This document shows, piece after piece, positions 60,559-64,000 of a stretch of 64,000 nucleotides of DNA. Source of the DNA: Acanthopleura granulata (lineage: Eukaryota; Mollusca; Polyplacophora; Chitonida; Chitonidae); contig JABBOT010000005.1 in NCBI GenBank assembly GCA_016165875.1, forward strand, positions 5,675,186-5,739,185, read 5' to 3'. Each line of letters opens with the position of its first letter. Within the stretch, counting starts at the first letter, position 1. A program made the translations under genes and the position numbers. The notes beneath the pieces were generated by a model. The model did no database searches, was not told the DNA's origin, and saw only the letters and a program-made list of their open reading frames with translations.

Positions 60559-61579
60559 CCATTGATTAAACAGGCCCATGGTGTCTAGTCATGCTAGTAG
60601 ACCGTCTGGTAAAATCCATTAGTTACGTTTAAACATGGTTGAACGATGAACTGATCGAGGATCCTATGCACAGAATATTCGAAGTCCCATTGGTATCTTT
60701 GGAACTGTTACAGAGTTCATTGACATCAATTTGTTACATGCATATAAATACCATTCTACTCCAACATCTGTTGGCTTTCAGTATAAACTAAACTGAAAGT
60801 TCCTGAAACTACAGGCAACTTTACACATAATGATCATTTTTTTTAAAAGAGAACTTACCAGTATAGTTTGATGATTGCGATATTTTCATTCATTGCAAAG
60901 TGCACACGCCCTTCAGATTAATAAATAGGCTGATTGGAATTTGTGTGAGGTGTGATTTTTCTGCCTCCACTATTACTATTCTTAAAATGACATGGTGTTG
61001 AAATTATCATGTCTTAATGTCATTTCCGGTCTATATAAAAAAATTAGAGGCAGTGAACATGCAGTTATTTCATTGTTAAGATATTTTTTCCAATGACATC
61101 ATTTTTACAAGTAGCAGGCTCAACCCTTTGACTCTGTATGTATGTATAATGATGTATCTGTAATGATGGAAGCCAGCAGTGAGTGACCTTTGGACTGCAG
61201 CTACCCCCCCCCCCACCCCCCCAGTTGGTATAAACCCTAAACATCTGCATAACCTGATTCAGTAGAACATCAGGACATGTACAGTATTATGAACCAAAGG
61301 TTATGCTGTCCCTTCTGATCTTTTCTGCTTCTCAAATAAATTGTGTTTGGGTTGGAGTGAAGTGAAAGCTAGCAAAATATGTGAACAAGTTTGTGCATCG
61401 GCGAGGGGGAATATCTGCAGCTTAAGTAAACATTTATCTTTCAAGTATTGGATTGCTAAGATTGATACTGATATTAGGCAGTCAAGGAAAATTTAACATA
61501 TTTTAACATTTTTGGGCGATCATTTTTTTTTTTTTTTTTTTTTTTTGTCCTGTTTTTGCAAGGCTAAGCTGTATTTGAC
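60559..61579. other. Upstream region of the FAXDC2-like gene
   Basis: It holds a C-rich run (61203-61222) and a poly(T) run (61525-61546) ending 33 bp before the first coding exon. The pyrimidine run followed by 'gcaag' (about 61557-61561) could be the acceptor of a 5' UTR intron. No promoter could be identified. Confidence 0.45.
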
Positions 61580-61812
61580 ATGGTATGCTTTAGAACGTCA
61601 ACCATGGCTATGCCATCTGAGATCATGACGACATCAGCTGAGGGTGAGGGTAACTACCCAAAGGTTGTGTCATCGGAGATCATGAAGACATCAGCTCAGA
61701 GCACCAGTAAGCCCCCAAAGGTTGTCTACCTAATCGACTCTGTGAAGAAAACAGCGTTCGTTATTGGCACGGCTTTGCTCGTGTTTGCTGCTGCGAGGAA
61801 TTCTATCACATG
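61580..61812 (+). CDS. FAXDC2: FAXDC2-like exon 1
   Basis: It encodes residues 1-77 and two bases of W78, then a strong donor TG|GTAAGT. It carries the internally repeated hydrophilic N-terminus and the first hydrophobic segment (FVIGTALLVFAAA). Confidence 0.85.
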
Positions 61813-64000
61813 GTAAGTCAAGTGTGGATCAAATTTGTTGTTTTGTGCAACTGTATAGGTATTTTAGATCTGTTTCATATACTTAATTATTCATGAACAT
61901 TTGCAGTGTGAAATATCTTGGGTTTGTAAATAATTCTAACAGTCTTACAGGGACAGTTCTTTTTATCCCTCTGTTCTTTTCTCTTGATGATCACATTGCC
62001 AGTTGAGCGATCTTATTTAGCCATAATATTCTATATGTTAAGATGTATAGCTACCAGAATTTCAAGAAGTGTTTCAATATAGCAATTGTGGGGCCTCTGT
62101 GGCTCAGTTGGTTAGCACACTATCTCAGCACAATGACCCGAAGCCTCCCGCCAATGCGGTCGCTGTGAGTTCAAGACCAGCTCCGGTTGGCTTCTTCTCC
62201 GGCCATATGTGGGAAGGTCTGCCACAACCTGCAGATGGTCATAGGTTTCCCCTGGGGTCTGCCTGGTTTCCTCCCACCATAATGCTGGCTGCCATCATAT
62301 AAGTGAAATATTCTTGAGTACGGCATAAAACACCAATCAAATAAATAAATAAAGTATAGCAATTGATTGTGTTTATTACCTGTGGTTAAAGGCATCTGCA
62401 GCGTTTCTGGGGAGCCTCTGGGGACTTCTGGCAGCGACAGTGGACGTTTGTTTACCAGTTGTTTGGGGAAGATGATGTCTTCATAGGAATATGGGGTAAA
62501 TATTTATATTAAAACAATGGTTATACTATTGATACTTAATACTGTTTTTATCAGCTAAATGAATGGCCCCATATCCATAGTATGTTGTTTTGAATTTATA
62601 CTTTAATATATAACATCAACAAAACTCACACAAAAACAGTCCTAGAACTGTAAAAAGAAAGGGTATTTATTTGTAAATAGTATTGACTGCATGTCAAAGT
62701 TTGTATGCTGAAAAGTCTGTTTGAAGGATTTGTTAGAAATCAGTAGCTGATTAATATAAATTGCACTAATGAGACAAGTGGATTGTGTGTTATTGTTTCA
62801 GGAACCCTTGGATTTACCACAGCAGTATTCTGGTTAGCTAACCTATTTTTCCTTATGATTGACATCACTGGTAAACCAGCAGCTCTCATCAAGTACAAAA
62901 TACAGCAGGATAAAAATGTTCCTGTAAGTCCGCAGATTCTGTTTTATGATCGTCCTATTAATGTAAAGAGAGATGACTTATTATGTAAGGAGTAAACACC
63001 AGTTTAGGTAGTTATGTGCACATGTAGCCTTTCGGTGAAGTTATGCTTTTCTTTTGATTTCAATATAGTAGAAATTTGATGAAGTCTTTTTCTGTTCATG
63101 ATCATTTTTTGTTTCTTTTTCTTTTCTTACTGGTGAATCTTACATGTAGACCGGGCATGTACTAAGTTCATATGCATTTTTACGTACTAGGATTTCAGTG
63201 GTTAAATATAGAGAAATTACAGAAGGTACATGTATGACCTGTCTGACGTGTCTTCCCTCATCCTTATGAGTAACCTTGTCTCTTAATAATCTGAGGGTTT
63301 TATCCATGCAATGATTTACCTGTCAGGTGCCATTACCCAAGCTGATGAAGGCAATACAGCAGGTCGTGTTCAACCAGATTGTCCTCGGCATTCCCTTCAG
63401 CTATGTGGCCTACCAGGTGATGCAGTGGAGAGGCTGTAGCCATAAGGCTGAGGATCTGCCCACTTTCCAGTGGGTGCTGCTGGAGATGTTTGTCTTCTCT
63501 CTGGTGGAGGAGATCTGCTTCTATTATACACACCGGTGGGTACAGTTATCGATGGTAGTGGCTATGCAGCCTTTCAGGTGATGCAGTGGAGAGGCTGTAA
63601 CCATAAGTGTAATGATCTGCCCACCTTCCAGTGGGTGCTGCTGGAGATGTCTTCTCTCTGGTGGAGGAGATCTGCTTCTATTATACACACAGGTTGTGAT
63701 TGATATATCAAAATATCACTTTTGATAATCTACCTGTAGATATTCTCTGATTACAACTTTGTTAATTAGAGGATCATTTAAACACCTGGTTTAGATTTGG
63801 GTCCATTATCCTTGTGTATATGTAGAGTCGAATAGATGAATCATAAACCATGCCTGCAAAATGCTTTTTTCCATGTGTTATATAGCCATAACCCCCCAAA
63901 TTTGTTGTCATTGTAGACTGTTCCACCACCCCCGAGTGTACAAGTACATCCATAAACGTCACCATGAGTGGACTGCCCCGATTGGCATTGTCTCCATCTA
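61580..64000 (+). CDS. FAXDC2: Fatty acid hydroxylase domain-containing protein 2-like, 5' part (five exons)
   Basis: Predicted membrane-bound, probably ER-located, di-iron hydroxylase of the sterol desaturase/C4-sterol methyl oxidase superfamily. Vertebrate FAXDC2 has been linked to sterol metabolism and membrane lipids, but the substrate here is not shown. Exons 61580-61812, 62392-62495, 62802-62923, 63327-63535 and 63917-64000 join in frame with GT/AG introns of phases 2, 1, 0 and 2, giving 250 residues before the window edge; the family has about 330. Visible: hydrophobic segments near residues 59-72, 114-134, 168-186 and 200-220; the family-like block HLQRFWGASGDFWQRQW (79-95); histidine box 1 HRLFHH (222-227) and box 2 HKRHH (235-239). 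The third histidine box is beyond the window. The N-terminus has a two-copy repeat (SEIM.TSA..PKVV). The start ATG has G at -3 and +4; a second in-frame ATG lies at 61604. Confidence 0.9.
62089..62354 (+). repeat. SINE-A, full length, in intron 1, with 11-bp target-site duplication
   Basis: Flanked by TATAGCAATTG at 62078-62088 and 62355-62365. Box A-like TGGCTCAGTTGG is at 62100-62111, with box B-like GAGTTCAAGACC, full body and (AATA)n tail. The insertion is in the sense orientation and ends about 26 bp before exon 2, close enough to lie in the branch-point region of the intron. Confidence 0.95.
62392..62495 (+). CDS. FAXDC2: FAXDC2-like exon 2
   Basis: The acceptor is chosen at TTAAAG|GC (AG at 62390-62391) because it alone restores W78-H-L-Q and the frame; the stronger-looking CTGCAG ten bases on would break it. 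The exon encodes HLQRFWGASGDFWQRQW and ends ATATGG G|GTAAAT. The acceptor has a weak pyrimidine tract. Confidence 0.82.
62802..62923 (+). CDS. FAXDC2: FAXDC2-like exon 3
   Basis: Acceptor TTGTTTCAG, donor CCT|GTAAGT. It encodes the second membrane segment (TAVFWLANLFFLMIDITG) and the following KPAALIKYKIQ block, residues 113-153. Confidence 0.9.
63327..63535 (+). CDS. FAXDC2: FAXDC2-like exon 4
   Basis: Acceptor CCTGTCAG, donor ACCG|GTGGGT, phase 2. It encodes residues 154-223, including FNQIVLGIPFSY and the helix FQWVLLEMFVFSLVEE, ending in YYTHR, the start of histidine box 1. Its 3' 119 bp are duplicated downstream (63578-63692). Confidence 0.9.
63578..63692 (+). pseudogene. Frameshifted tandem copy of exon 4 (3' part)
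   Basis: 115 bp align with 63417-63535 at an offset of 161 bp, with about seven substitutions and a 4-base deletion (tttg missing after 'ctggagatg'). It has an acceptor-like CTTTCAG before it and a donor-like ACACAG|GT after it. The deletion shifts the frame, so splicing it in place of exon 4 would not preserve the protein. Homology may extend upstream to about 63560. Either a recent unequal exchange or an assembly artefact would explain it. Confidence 0.85.
63917..64000 (+). CDS. FAXDC2: FAXDC2-like exon 5 (incomplete)
   Basis: Acceptor CATTGTAG. It encodes LFHHPRVYKYIHKRHHEW and then TAPIGIVSI, completing histidine box 1 and holding box 2. It is open to the window edge. Confidence 0.88.

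Noticed and set aside
62402..62495. Exon 2 of the hydroxylase starting after CTGCAG
   Set aside because: That acceptor gives the wrong frame after exon 1; the AG at 62390-62391 restores W-H-L-Q and the family-like sequence.

Overview
The window is nuclear DNA from an invertebrate, most likely a mollusc or another lophotrochozoan. It is AT-rich and gene-poor, has spliced genes with GT/AG introns, and is strewn with tRNA-derived SINEs that end in an (AATA)n tail of a type I associate with molluscan genomes. The organism call is an inference from repeat style and protein resemblance; nothing here names a species. No prokaryotic, viral or CRISPR content was seen.

Three protein-coding genes can be supported, all on the + strand. 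Two are paralogous rhodopsin-like (class A) G-protein-coupled receptors about 36 kb apart (10729-11847 and 47255-48352). Each has seven membrane segments and the same variant motifs: ERC or ERF for DRY, no CWxP tryptophan, and NFYIY for NPxxY. Each is open in one exon through helix 8 and then meets a strong splice donor at exactly the same codon and phase, so the apparent 3' ends are probably not the true ones. The third is the 5' part of a fatty-acid-hydroxylase gene resembling FAXDC2 (61580 to the window edge). Its five visible exons join in frame and encode four hydrophobic segments and the first two histidine boxes. A second, frameshifted copy of most of exon 4 lies in intron 4.

The rest is non-coding or repetitive. 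1-9.8 kb: degenerate tandem repeats, a 49/147-bp minisatellite and SINE fragments. 10-12 kb: receptor 1. 15.5-30.8 kb: an old direct segmental duplication of about 7.3 kb (15530-22790 and 23410-30760). The copies are separated by later insertions: a 50-bp E-box-bearing satellite in copy A; a roughly 0.87-kb unidentified insert and a 0.72-kb element with inverted repeats of about 160 bp in copy B. 31-47 kb: SINEs, a minisatellite split by a SINE with a 16-bp target duplication, and a foldback element. 47-48.4 kb: receptor 2. 49-61 kb: a local duplication, a 32-bp minisatellite and a dense SINE cluster. 61.5-64 kb: the FAXDC2-like gene.

The genes form no operon-like system; the receptors are probably a local gene-family expansion. 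I found no undescribed system that I can support. The best leads are the shared cryptic donor in the two receptors, the duplicated exon, the island of high conservation inside the segmental duplication, and SINE families that share or swap 3' tails.
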